Below are positions 25,042-33,897 of a DNA stretch of 64,000 nt, one piece after another (positions within the stretch are counted from its first letter, which is position 1; each line of letters opens with the position of its first letter). The translations under genes and the position numbers were made by a program. The stretch is from Mariniflexile jejuense. Lineage in GTDB: Bacteria > Bacteroidota > Bacteroidia > Flavobacteriales > Flavobacteriaceae. The stretch is from NCBI RefSeq assembly GCF_042675665.1, contig NZ_JBHTJI010000001.1, positions 2,582,785 through 2,646,784 of the forward strand, written 5' to 3'. The notes below the pieces were generated by a model. It made no database searches, had not been told where the DNA came from, and was given only the letters and a program-made list of their open reading frames with translations.

Positions 25042-25542
25042 TTATGAAGCCAATTTTAAATTTAGGTGTAAAGCTATAGCATCTAAAATTTGTTTGTGCC
25101 ATTTTTCAATACGTTGTAATTCAAAGTCTTCGCTTAAATCATCATCAATATTAAAAAAAGTAATTACATAATTTGGGTTTATAGATGTTTTAAAAATAAA
25201 CTCTAAACCAGCATTTTTTAACCTCACAACTTTATCCCCATCTTTACTATAATGCTTTACAACATTACATTGTTTTAAATCGCTAAAATTTATATTTTTT
25301 ATGACAGAATTATTTTTATCCGATCGAATAAAGGTTAGTATTCTATTATCTGTACTAATACCAATAAAGTTTTTACGCCAAAAATCTTTAAGGCTATAAA
25401 CAATGCCATTATCCTTTAGTAAAGAATTAATATGTTTTTTTGTTGATGATGTGTTTTTAGTACCGTTATAAATAAAATATAAAAAAGGGAAAAACACACT
25501 AAAAGTTAATATTGCAGAAATAATTATTACAGACGTTTTCAT
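25042..25542 (-). CDS. single-pass membrane protein of unknown function
   Basis: 166 residues. One N-terminal hydrophobic segment (about 4-26) anchors a soluble domain of about 135 residues with alternating strands (FIGISTDNRILTFIRSDKNN, VVRLKNAGLEFIFKTS, YVITFFNIDDDLSEDF) and a final amphipathic helix (KWHKQILDAIALHLNL). The soluble part resembles a PH-like fold in pattern only. No partner gene; the next gene on the same strand is 94 bp away and looks unrelated. Confidence 0.6.
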   Translation of the reverse strand: MKTSVIIISAILTFSVFFPFLYFIYNGTKNTSSTKKHINSLLKDNGIVYSLKDFWRKNFIGISTDNRILTFIRSDKNNSVIKNINFSDLKQCNVVKHYSKDGDKVVRLKNAGLEFIFKTSINPNYVITFFNIDDDLSEDFELQRIEKWHKQILDAIALHLNLKLAS

Positions 25543-25636
25543 CTTATAAAAGTTTTAAATTAATTTTTTTGAATAGAAGTATCGTCATTTAATATTTTTA
25601 AATGACTGAAAATTAGATAAATAAAAAAAATAAAAC

Positions 25637-25987
25637 TTATAAGAAGGAATGAAACGGGTAGATAATAGTACGCGTATTTAAATTTAAATCAAGATGTGCG
25701 CACGTTTTTAAATAGTGTAAATCATTTTCGCAAACAGCATTGGTTACAATTTTTTTTGCGCCAAATACAGTTTCGGTAGTTTGGTTCTTATGTTTATTAA
25801 AATTAATTAATTCTTCAAATGAATTGGCAGTGGTAATAGCCAATGTATTAAAAGAACGCTCAATTTTAATATCATGGTGCGTATTTGAAGGTTTATTTAA
25901 AGCAACAGCCTTTCCATTTGTTTCAAAAAGCAACAAGGAAATAAAGCTAATAGCAATAGTTAAAATTAAACCTTTAAATTTTAGCAT
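25637..25987 (-). CDS. small exported protein of unknown function
   Basis: 116 residues with a cleavable-looking signal peptide (MLKFKGLILTIAISFISLLL, then NGKA near residue 26). The remainder has two Cys (VCENDLHYLKTCAHL) that could form a disulphide and no known motif. The start is the only sensible one for the signal sequence. Upstream on the plus strand the same bases are also open, but that frame shows no export signal or family feature. Low information content, so confidence is limited. Confidence 0.5.
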   Translation of the reverse strand: MLKFKGLILTIAISFISLLLFETNGKAVALNKPSNTHHDIKIERSFNTLAITTANSFEELINFNKHKNQTTETVFGAKKIVTNAVCENDLHYLKTCAHLDLNLNTRTIIYPFHSFL

Positions 25988-26103
25988 GTTTTTAACTTAA
26001 AATATGTAAATGTATAAATAATGTATGTTAAAAAAATAATAAAAAAACAAAAAAAATGCGAACTCAAAGATTCGCATATTATATTGAAAAAAGCAGATAA
26101 TAT

Positions 26104-26535
26104 TTATCTATTCATGTTTTTAATTTCTTTTACAAACGTATCTAAATCAACGCTATTACCCACTAAGGTTAAAGCTTTATCTACAATATATTTTACGTTT
26201 ACAGCATGAAACCCTAAACCAACACCAATTTTGTTTAAAAGTTTATGTTCTGGATCGCCTTTAATTTGATCTACGTATACCATACGCACCAAATCATACA
26301 AACGCTCTAAACGTTTATCATATTCAACCGGCGGATTAATTGGGTGCGATTTATAATCTTCTAAAATTAAAGCATAATCTGCTTCGCTAATATCTAAATT
26401 ATTAGCTAAACGGTCTAAAAACGCTTTTTCATCATCACTAATTACACCATCATCCATCGCTACACGAACAATAGCTGCAAAATGGTCTTCATTACGCTTT
26501 TTAAATCCACTATCAAATAAATCTGAAAACGACAT
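26104..26535 (-). CDS. TerB-family protein
   Basis: 143 residues from the ATG at 26533-26535 (MSFSDLFDSGFKKRNEDHF); an in-frame ATG eight codons earlier adds only MHHKKQKY. The helical TerB pattern is clear: HFAAIVRVAMDDGVISDDEK, then FLDRLANNLDISEADY, with the acidic DDGVIS...DEK motif that in other TerB proteins binds divalent metal. TerB was named in tellurite resistance but is widespread as a general helical domain. It stands alone here without other ter genes, so a resistance role is not implied. A second TerB domain occurs in the DnaJ protein at 1565. Confidence 0.82.
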   Translation of the reverse strand: MSFSDLFDSGFKKRNEDHFAAIVRVAMDDGVISDDEKAFLDRLANNLDISEADYALILEDYKSHPINPPVEYDKRLERLYDLVRMVYVDQIKGDPEHKLLNKIGVGLGFHAVNVKYIVDKALTLVGNSVDLDTFVKEIKNMNR

Positions 26536-26743
26536 ATATTTTTGTTTTTTGTGGTGCAAACCTACATATTTTTTTCGTTTTTTTAATACTAGTTAAACTG
26601 AAAAAAATATTAAAATTGATATTATACCCTAAATTAGTAAATAAAATTCATTTATAAAATAGGATTAAAATGCTTTTTATTTTGCTTTAATTTAATGAAG
26701 CACTTTATTTATTTTAAATTATTAAAAGAATAATACGAAGCCT

Positions 26744-26751
26744 TATATTTG
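26744..26751 (+). promoter_or_regulatory. Bacteroidota -7 box for mfd
   Basis: TATATTTG, perfect match, 21 bp before the GTG start codon of mfd. Confidence 0.65.
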
Positions 26752-26772
26752 CACATCAAAAACAGATTTTAG

Positions 26773-29700
26773 GTGAGTAAAACCACACTTTCTCAAACCT
26801 ATTTACAGACTTTGCAAACGCAAAATCTGCAAAATGCTATTGCCCAAACCAAAAGTAGAATACATTTAAAAGGACTTGCAGGTTCGTCGTTTTCCTTTGT
26901 AATATCAAGTGTTTTCAATCAAAATGAACTGCCTTTTTTAATTGTTTTTAATGATAAAGAAGAAGCTGCATTTTATCTAAACGATTTAGAACATCTTTGT
27001 AATGACAAAGACGTACTATTTTATCCAGGTAGTTACCGAAGGCCATATCAAATAGAAGAAACCGATAATGCCAATGTGCTTTTGCGCGCCGAGGTTTTAA
27101 ACCGTATTAATTCTCGCAAAAAACCAGCAATAATTGTAACCTATCCAGATGCACTTTTTGAGCAAGTTGTTACTAGAAAAGAACTAGAGCGCAATACTTT
27201 AAAAATTTCGATAAGCGATAAATTGTCAATCGATTTTGTAAATGAGGTTTTGTTTGAATACCAATTTAAACGGGTTGATTTTGTTACCGAACCTGGTGAA
27301 TTTTCAGTACGTGGTGGAATTGTAGATGTGTTTTCATTTTCAAATGATGAACCCTACAGAATAGAGTTTTTTGGCGATGAGGTAGATAGTATTCGAACCT
27401 TTGATGTTGAAACGCAACTATCAATAGAACAGATAAAAAAAATAAACATCATACCTAATGTAGCCAATAAATTATTGCAAGATAGTAGGCAAAGTTTTTT
27501 GGAATACATGGCACAAAAAACGGTGGTTTGTTTTAAAAATATCGATTTATTTTTTTCAAGAATTGACGATTTTTATGCAAAAGCAAAAGATGCTTTTAAA
27601 ACACTCTCTTCCGAAATTAAACATGCTCAACCAGACGAATTATTTTGCAATTCGGCAATATTAAAAAAACAATTATTAGATTTTTCAATTGTTGAATTTG
27701 GTAGTTCTGCTATTATGCCGAATACAAAATCTATCGATTTCAACACCACACCACAACCATCATTCAATAAACAATTTAATTTGTTAATTGAAGATTTAAA
27801 TACCAATTACGATAAAGGTTATACCAATTATATTGCCTGTGTTAGCGAGCAACAAGCTAAACGTTTCCACGATATTTTTGACGATTCGCATCTAGAGGTA
27901 AAACCCTATAAAGCCATTGTACTTTCATTACATCAAGGTTTTATAGACCATGATAACCAGATTGTTTGCTACACCGATCATCAAATTTTTGAGCGTTACC
28001 ACAAGTTTAATGTAAAGAATGGTTACGCTAAAAAGCAAGCCATCACGTTAAAAGAACTTACCAATTTAGATATTGGCGATTATGTTACCCACATCGATCA
28101 TGGTATTGGGCGTTTTGGCGGACTTCAAAAAATTGATGTTGAAGGAAAAAAACAAGAAGCTATTAAACTAATATATGGTGAACGCGATGTATTATATTTA
28201 AGCATTCATTCGCTTCATAAAATCACCAAGTTTAATGGAAAAGATGGTAAACCGCCTAAAATTTATAAATTAGGAAGTACCGCTTGGAAATCTTTAAAAG
28301 AGAAAACAAAATCACGTGTAAAACACGTTGCGTTTAATCTTATAAAGCTTTATGCAAAGCGAAAAACCGAAAAAGGCTATCAATACAATCCAGATAGTTA
28401 CATGCAACACGAGTTGGAAGCATCTTTTATTTATGAAGATACACCCGACCAAAGTACCGCTACTGCCGATATTAAAGCCGATATGGAAAGCGAACGCCCA
28501 ATGGATAGATTGGTGTGTGGCGACGTAGGTTTTGGTAAAACAGAAGTTGCTATTCGAGCTGCGTTTAAAGCGGTTGATAACGGTAAGCAAGTGGCAGTTT
28601 TAGTGCCAACTACCATTTTAGCATATCAACATTCCAGAACTTTTGCTGAGCGTTTAAAAGATTTTCCTGTAACGGTTGATTATGTAAACCGTTTTAGAAC
28701 CGCCAAAGAAAAACGCGAAACACTTGAAGGGGTTGAAAGTGGCAAGGTTGATATCATCATCGGTACGCATCAGTTGGTAAATAAAAGTGTAAAATTTAAA
28801 GATTTAGGCTTGCTAATTGTTGATGAAGAACAAAAATTTGGTGTTGCAGTAAAAGAGAAACTAAAAACCTTAAAAGATAATGTGGATGTGTTAACTTTAA
28901 CAGCAACACCCATACCCAGAACGCTTCAATTTAGTTTAATGGCAGCGCGCGATTTATCGGTTATCACCACGCCACCACCAAACCGCTATCCTATTGAAAG
29001 TCATGTAATTCGTTTTAATGAAGAAGCCATTCGAGATGCGGTTAGTTATGAAATTGAACGTGGCGGACAAATTTTTTTCATCCATAATCGTATTGAAAAT
29101 ATTAAAGAAGTAGCAGGCATGATTCAACGTTTAGTGCCCGATGCTAAAATTGGTGTTGGTCATGGACAAATGGATGGTAAAAAATTAGAAGAATTAATGC
29201 TCGCATTTATGAATGGCGCTTTTGATGTGTTGGTTAGTACAACCATTGTTGAAAGTGGATTAGATGTGCCAAATGCCAATACCATTTTTATTAACAATGC
29301 CAATAATTTTGGTCTAAGTGATTTACACCAAATGCGTGGTCGAGTAGGTAGAAGCAATAAAAAAGCGTTTTGTTATTTTATAACACCTGAATATTCGGCA
29401 ATGACTGATGATGCTAGAAAACGTATTACAGCTTTAGAACAGTTTACAGACTTAGGTAGTGGTTTCAATATAGCAATGAAAGATTTAGAAATTCGTGGTG
29501 CTGGCGATTTGTTGGGTGGTGAACAAAGCGGTTTTATTAATGAAATTGGCTTTGATACCTATCAAAAAATCTTAAATGAAGCTATTGATGAACTTAAGGA
29601 AAACGAGTTTAAAGATTTGTATGATGAGCATCAAGATGACAAAATTTATGTAAAAGAAGTAACAATTGATTCTGATTTTGAATTGCTTTTTCCAGATGAT

Positions 29701-30114
29701 TATGTTAATAATATTGCAGAACGATTAACATTGTATACCAAACTTAACGACTTAAAAACGGAAGCTGAATTACAAAAATTTGAAACCGAATTAATTGACC
29801 GTTTTGGTGAATTGCCAAAACAAGTAACCGATTTGCTAAACAGTGTTCAAATAAAATGGATTGCTACAAAAGCAGGTTTTGAAAAAATTGTAATGAAACA
29901 AGGCAAACTTATTGGCTATTTTATAACCGACCAGCAAAGTAATTTTTATCAAAGTAGCGGTTTTACAAAAGTATTACAGTTTGTACAAGCAAACTCTGGT
30001 ATTTGTAAAATGAAAGAAAAGGAAACCCGAAATGGCTTGCGCCTTATGCTAACTTTTGAAAATATAAAATCTGTAAAACAAGCTTTAAACGTATTACAAC
30101 CTATTGTGGTGTAA
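26773..30114 (+). CDS. mfd: transcription-repair coupling factor
   Basis: 1113 residues from a GTG start, chosen because the -7 box lies just upstream and no earlier start fits. Mfd pushes RNA polymerase stalled at DNA damage and recruits UvrA. Visible domains: the UvrB-like N-terminal part (FYPGSYRRPYQIEETDNANV, FSVRGGIVDVFSF), the CarD-like RNA polymerase-binding domain (IGDYVTHIDHGIGRFGGL), the helicase core with Walker A GDVGFGKTEVA (about 582) and the DEEQ box (about 682), the TATPIPRTLQ motif, TRG-type QMRGRVGRS, and the C-terminal domain. All helicase motifs are intact. Confidence 0.98.
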   Translation: MSKTTLSQTYLQTLQTQNLQNAIAQTKSRIHLKGLAGSSFSFVISSVFNQNELPFLIVFNDKEEAAFYLNDLEHLCNDKDVLFYPGSYRRPYQIEETDNANVLLRAEVLNRINSRKKPAIIVTYPDALFEQVVTRKELERNTLKISISDKLSIDFVNEVLFEYQFKRVDFVTEPGEFSVRGGIVDVFSFSNDEPYRIEFFGDEVDSIRTFDVETQLSIEQIKKINIIPNVANKLLQDSRQSFLEYMAQKTVVCFKNIDLFFSRIDDFYAKAKDAFKTLSSEIKHAQPDELFCNSAILKKQLLDFSIVEFGSSAIMPNTKSIDFNTTPQPSFNKQFNLLIEDLNTNYDKGYTNYIACVSEQQAKRFHDIFDDSHLEVKPYKAIVLSLHQGFIDHDNQIVCYTDHQIFERYHKFNVKNGYAKKQAITLKELTNLDIGDYVTHIDHGIGRFGGLQKIDVEGKKQEAIKLIYGERDVLYLSIHSLHKITKFNGKDGKPPKIYKLGSTAWKSLKEKTKSRVKHVAFNLIKLYAKRKTEKGYQYNPDSYMQHELEASFIYEDTPDQSTATADIKADMESERPMDRLVCGDVGFGKTEVAIRAAFKAVDNGKQVAVLVPTTILAYQHSRTFAERLKDFPVTVDYVNRFRTAKEKRETLEGVESGKVDIIIGTHQLVNKSVKFKDLGLLIVDEEQKFGVAVKEKLKTLKDNVDVLTLTATPIPRTLQFSLMAARDLSVITTPPPNRYPIESHVIRFNEEAIRDAVSYEIERGGQIFFIHNRIENIKEVAGMIQRLVPDAKIGVGHGQMDGKKLEELMLAFMNGAFDVLVSTTIVESGLDVPNANTIFINNANNFGLSDLHQMRGRVGRSNKKAFCYFITPEYSAMTDDARKRITALEQFTDLGSGFNIAMKDLEIRGAGDLLGGEQSGFINEIGFDTYQKILNEAIDELKENEFKDLYDEHQDDKIYVKEVTIDSDFELLFPDDYVNNIAERLTLYTKLNDLKTEAELQKFETELIDRFGELPKQVTDLLNSVQIKWIATKAGFEKIVMKQGKLIGYFITDQQSNFYQSSGFTKVLQFVQANSGICKMKEKETRNGLRLMLTFENIKSVKQALNVLQPIVV

Positions 30115-30143
30115 TTATTGCACTTAAAAAATAAATTAAAATT

Positions 30144-31463
30144 ATGTTAACCAGAATAGTTGCTTTATTAATAATATTACCCAATTTACTTTTGGCACAA
30201 CACACCATAAAAGGCGTGTTTACGCCAGCAAAAGATTATGAGGTGGTTTTATTATACAAAGTAACACCTACAGTATCTGATTATGTTACAAATGCAACCA
30301 TTGAAAAAGATGGAAGTTTTCTGTTTAAGTTAGATGCTTCAGCAGTACCAGGTATCTATCGATTGGTATATGCAGTTCCGCAGGAAGATTTTAATTTCGA
30401 TGTTATTTATAACGGAAAAGAAGATATTGTATTAACCTTTAATACAGAAACTGGTGTAACCTTTAAAGCATCATCAGAAAATAAATTATTGGCTTCCTAC
30501 ACCGCTAGCATGTCGGCAATTACACAAAGTATTACTAATTATTTTAGAAGTGAAAAGAAAGATACTACGGCGTTAAAAACCATATTTAAAACACAACGTG
30601 AAGCCCAAATGCGTTATGAAAAGCAAGCTGAAAACAGCATAGCGCTTCATTTTATAAAAGCAAACAAACCATACATTCCTAAAACCTATCAAAACGTTAA
30701 AACCTATGTTGCCAATTTAAAAACACATTATTTTGACAACATCGATTTTAATAATAAAACACTGCAAAGTTCTAGTTTTTTACAGGAACGTATGCTTAAT
30801 TATGTATTTGGAATTTCGAGTGAAGGCAAAGACCAAATAGCTAATTATAAAGCTAATATTGATGTGTTTTGTACTGCTATGAAAACGGTTCCTGCAAATG
30901 TTAAGCGTATTTTACTGTTAGATTTGTGGCAAGAAATGGTAGATTTAAACCAAGCACCTGTAGCAAATTACATATCAAAAAATTATTTGCTTGAAGTTGC
31001 TAAAGTTTTAAAAGACAACGAACTAATTAATACTCTAACGCTTTACACTAACTTATCAATAGGGCATAAAGCACCCGATTTTTCGTTTGTAGATAAAAAT
31101 AAAGTCACTAAAAAGTTGAGTGAATTAACTGGAGCAGAAACATATATACTTGTTTTTTGGAGTAGTACCTGTTCGCATTGTTTAGATGAAATACCACAGA
31201 TGCAAACTTTTTTAAAATCGCGTGTAAAAGATAAAATTAAGGTAATAGCCATAGGTTTGGAAGATGATGATAAGAAGTGGAAAGAAGCAATAAAAAATTA
31301 CCCAGAATTTATACATGTGTTGGGTTTAGGTAAATGGGATAATAAAATTGGCGATGCTTATGGTGTTAATGCAACACCAACCTACTTTGTGCTTGATAAA
31401 AACAAAAATATTATAGAAAAACCTGAAGATTTTGAGGGGTTAAAAGCTTTTTTAATAAAGTAG
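30144..31463 (+). CDS. TlpA-like periplasmic thioredoxin-family protein
   Basis: 439 residues. Signal peptide (to about LLLAQ, residue 19), an N-terminal beta-rich domain (about 20-125) like the DUF4369 domain common in Bacteroidota TlpA proteins, a helical middle, and a C-terminal AhpC/TSA-thioredoxin domain (about 305-439): GHKAPDFSFVDKNKVTKKLS, the active site WSSTCSHCLDEIPQM with a CSHC pair, and the cis-Pro region NATPTYFVLD. A thiol reductase or disulphide-handling role in the periplasm is likely. It starts 29 bp after mfd with no promoter visible, so it may be read from mfd. Confidence 0.9.
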   Translation: MLTRIVALLIILPNLLLAQHTIKGVFTPAKDYEVVLLYKVTPTVSDYVTNATIEKDGSFLFKLDASAVPGIYRLVYAVPQEDFNFDVIYNGKEDIVLTFNTETGVTFKASSENKLLASYTASMSAITQSITNYFRSEKKDTTALKTIFKTQREAQMRYEKQAENSIALHFIKANKPYIPKTYQNVKTYVANLKTHYFDNIDFNNKTLQSSSFLQERMLNYVFGISSEGKDQIANYKANIDVFCTAMKTVPANVKRILLLDLWQEMVDLNQAPVANYISKNYLLEVAKVLKDNELINTLTLYTNLSIGHKAPDFSFVDKNKVTKKLSELTGAETYILVFWSSTCSHCLDEIPQMQTFLKSRVKDKIKVIAIGLEDDDKKWKEAIKNYPEFIHVLGLGKWDNKIGDAYGVNATPTYFVLDKNKNIIEKPEDFEGLKAFLIK

Positions 31464-31472
31464 TTTTTATCA

Positions 31473-31541
31473 TTCTTGCAAAAGCAGAAATCCACAAATA
31501 TTATCCAGAATTTCAAAATGAATTCCTGCCTTTGCGGGATT
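31473..31541. repeat. two hairpin-forming repeat remnants between convergent genes
   Basis: TTCTTGCAAAAGCAGAA (31473-31489) and ATTCCTGCCTTTGCGGGATT (31522-31541) each fold on themselves. Both look like degenerate copies of the CCTGC...GCAGG palindrome found between genes of many Flavobacteriaceae. They lie between the convergent TlpA-like and yraN genes and may end transcription from both sides. Confidence 0.6.
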
Positions 31542-31551
31542 GAAAAAAGAT

Positions 31552-31911
31552 TTAAAAATGATAAAAAGCATTTTCTAAATGCTCAATTTTATAGTGTTTA
31601 CCTAAGTTCACAATAGCTATAATATCAAAACGAACTTCAACATTTAATTCATTAACCGAAACATATTCGTCAACTGCTTTTACAAGGCGTTGTATTTGCT
31701 TAGGTTTTACAAAATCTTGTGGGTTACCAAAATCTGTACTCGAGCGTGTTTTTACTTCAATAATGGCTAAAATGGTTTCTTTTTTAGCTATTATATCTAC
31801 TTCAGCTTTATCAAAACGGTAATTACGTTCTATAATTTCATAGCCATTTTCTAAAAGAAAATCGACTGCCTTTTGTTCACCTTTTTTACCAAGTTCGTTG
31901 TGTTGTGCCAT
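31552..31911 (-). CDS. yraN: YraN-family (UPF0102) endonuclease-like protein
   Basis: 119 residues, the normal length. The restriction-endonuclease-like core is clear: GKKGEQKAVDFLLENGYEII, then AEVDIIAKKE and IIEVKTRSSTDFGNP, giving the E...D...EVK catalytic pattern. Family members are thought to act as Holliday-junction-type nucleases, but the role is not established. The ATG is 4 bp after the stop of the DUF3857 gene, so it is the last gene of the TPR/MORN-DUF3857 operon, a context that does not suggest DNA repair. Confidence 0.92.
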   Translation of the reverse strand: MAQHNELGKKGEQKAVDFLLENGYEIIERNYRFDKAEVDIIAKKETILAIIEVKTRSSTDFGNPQDFVKPKQIQRLVKAVDEYVSVNELNVEVRFDIIAIVNLGKHYKIEHLENAFYHF

Positions 31912-31915
31912 TTGG

Positions 31916-33886
31916 CTATTGTATAGGTTCTAACACTAATACAAGTTTGTTAAAATCGGCAGCACTATTAATTACGGTTCTGTATTTTTCGTAGTTAGCG
32001 GTGTCTATTATGTTTTTTCGGTAATGCTCATCTGCGGTAATAACTAATAAATCGTCTTTTTGCTCGAAGTAAGAATGAAATATTAAAAGTTCTTTTCCAG
32101 CGTCTTCAAACGTGTTTTTTATGTTAATATCATTTAGATTTGCAACTTTATAACCTTTTGGTATTTTTACATTAAGCGTTCTGTAATAGCTTCTGGTAAA
32201 CTCATTTTCTACAGGAAGTACGCGTGTTTTTTCTTGATAAAGTTGCATTTGCTTACCAATAAGTTCGCCAATTTTAAATAGGTATTTGTTTCCAGCTTTT
32301 TCAATAAATGCTTCCGAATTAAAATTAAGCACAAACTCAATAGGCTTAACGCCAAACAATTCAGGATCATCGTTAATTATTTCTTTTGAAGTTATGGTAA
32401 CGTTGTCGTTTATATTTTTAGCAAAACCTTCAATTAACTTAACCTTTTCTTCTTCTTTAATTAAATTCATGTACGGTTGAAAATACATGGCATAATAACC
32501 ACTCATTGAACGGTTTAGTTTTATGATAGTATTGGTAATATTGTCTTTTTCAAAATCAATATCAAGAATCATTTTATCAACCGTTTTGTCTGCCTCAATA
32601 GGTTTTATGTATTGTATTTTTCCTAAGCCCGAAACAAAATCGCCTACTTTAACTTCTTTAATAAATAGGCCATAAGTATCGGTTAAATATGCTGGTGGAA
32701 ACCCATATCTTGAGTTGTTTTCGGTTGGCGATAAGTAGGCATCGGTATCATTAAAGTAAATTAAAAAGTTTGTTAAAAAATTATTGGCTTCAAAATCTTT
32801 ATCAAATTTTAATTCTAATCTATCACTTGTAATAACCAATTCATGTTTAATATTTAAGCTTTTTAAAATGGAAATGTAAAGTTTTAAAATACCAGATTCA
32901 TTGGCTACTTTTTTTGTTAGAATTTGGTCTAAATCTTTAAAATTATCGCTGCCATCTTCGGTTTGAAATACGTTTGTTTTAATGAAGAATTCAAGTTTTC
33001 TTATTAAATCGTCGCCTTTTAAATCTTTGCCAGATGTTGCTTCTTTTATAAACTTTTTAAGCAAATTTTGTGTTTTGCTATTTGGCTCTGTATAGTAGTA
33101 TGAGTACATGTTTTGAGCTACTTTGCTGTATGATGAAATGTCTTTGGTGTTGGAAGCTGTATTTCTATCTAACTTATAAATTACAAAGCTTTTTGAAGCT
33201 TCGTATGCTGATAATTCTTCTTTTTCTAAACCTTTTAAAGCATCTAATTTTAATTGCCAATGTAGTTTGTCTTTTGCTAATGTGTCTTGAACAACTTCGG
33301 GCGTGTTATTGTAGGTTTTGAATTTGAAAATAAGATTTTTTGGCGCATACAAATCAAACTCAATGTTCTTTTTGTTATAACTTGATTGAAAATCAATTAA
33401 GTTTCCGCTATATCTTGGGTAGCGTCTTACTACATAAAAGTATTCAATAAAGCTGCCTTTTTCAACACCTTCAAAAGCAAAAAACTTATAGTTTCTACCA
33501 GTTTCTTCATCTTGAGCTGTTAAAATTTTTGAATCATCTAATTCTATAACAGTACCATTTTTTGTAATAACTCTGGCTTTGTTTACCATTAATTCTGAAG
33601 TAGCTGTATATGGCAAATAAATTTTATTATAGTTTTCAATGTTATCATCAGAGTTTAACCATAAAACTCTATGCTCAAGATAGTATTCTACCAATCCGTC
33701 GTTTCCTTGAAAATAAAACTCGGTTAGTATTTTGTCTTTTATAGCTGTAATGGGTTCTGTGTTGCCTTCTTCAATTTTGTAAGCTGGGTTTTTATCCCAA
33801 GAATAGTTGGTGTAAACTAAGTCGTTTTGTGAAGAAATAAGTTGAATAAACAGTAAAAATGCGATTATTATTTGATTTTTTAACAT
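31916..33886 (-). CDS. DUF3857 protein with degenerate transglutaminase domain
   Basis: 656 residues. Signal peptide (to about LISSQ, residue 19), then a clear DUF3857 domain (ARVITKNGTVIELDDSKILT, FFAFEGVEKGSFIEYFYVV), then the region that holds a transglutaminase core in its paralogue next door. Here the catalytic positions are gone: GDCKD of the neighbour is replaced by ANESG, NHM by TNF and LDATG by LSPTE. It therefore probably cannot crosslink or hydrolyse peptides and may be a binding or partner protein. C-terminal part rich in beta strands. Gap of 11 bp to the active paralogue upstream. Confidence 0.85.
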   Translation of the reverse strand: MLKNQIIIAFLLFIQLISSQNDLVYTNYSWDKNPAYKIEEGNTEPITAIKDKILTEFYFQGNDGLVEYYLEHRVLWLNSDDNIENYNKIYLPYTATSELMVNKARVITKNGTVIELDDSKILTAQDEETGRNYKFFAFEGVEKGSFIEYFYVVRRYPRYSGNLIDFQSSYNKKNIEFDLYAPKNLIFKFKTYNNTPEVVQDTLAKDKLHWQLKLDALKGLEKEELSAYEASKSFVIYKLDRNTASNTKDISSYSKVAQNMYSYYYTEPNSKTQNLLKKFIKEATSGKDLKGDDLIRKLEFFIKTNVFQTEDGSDNFKDLDQILTKKVANESGILKLYISILKSLNIKHELVITSDRLELKFDKDFEANNFLTNFLIYFNDTDAYLSPTENNSRYGFPPAYLTDTYGLFIKEVKVGDFVSGLGKIQYIKPIEADKTVDKMILDIDFEKDNITNTIIKLNRSMSGYYAMYFQPYMNLIKEEEKVKLIEGFAKNINDNVTITSKEIINDDPELFGVKPIEFVLNFNSEAFIEKAGNKYLFKIGELIGKQMQLYQEKTRVLPVENEFTRSYYRTLNVKIPKGYKVANLNDINIKNTFEDAGKELLIFHSYFEQKDDLLVITADEHYRKNIIDTANYEKYRTVINSAADFNKLVLVLEPIQ

Positions 33887-33897
33887 GCTATTTGGTA

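Noticed and set aside
26104..26535. Tellurite-resistance locus
   Set aside because: Only an isolated TerB domain is present, without terC, terD or terZ.
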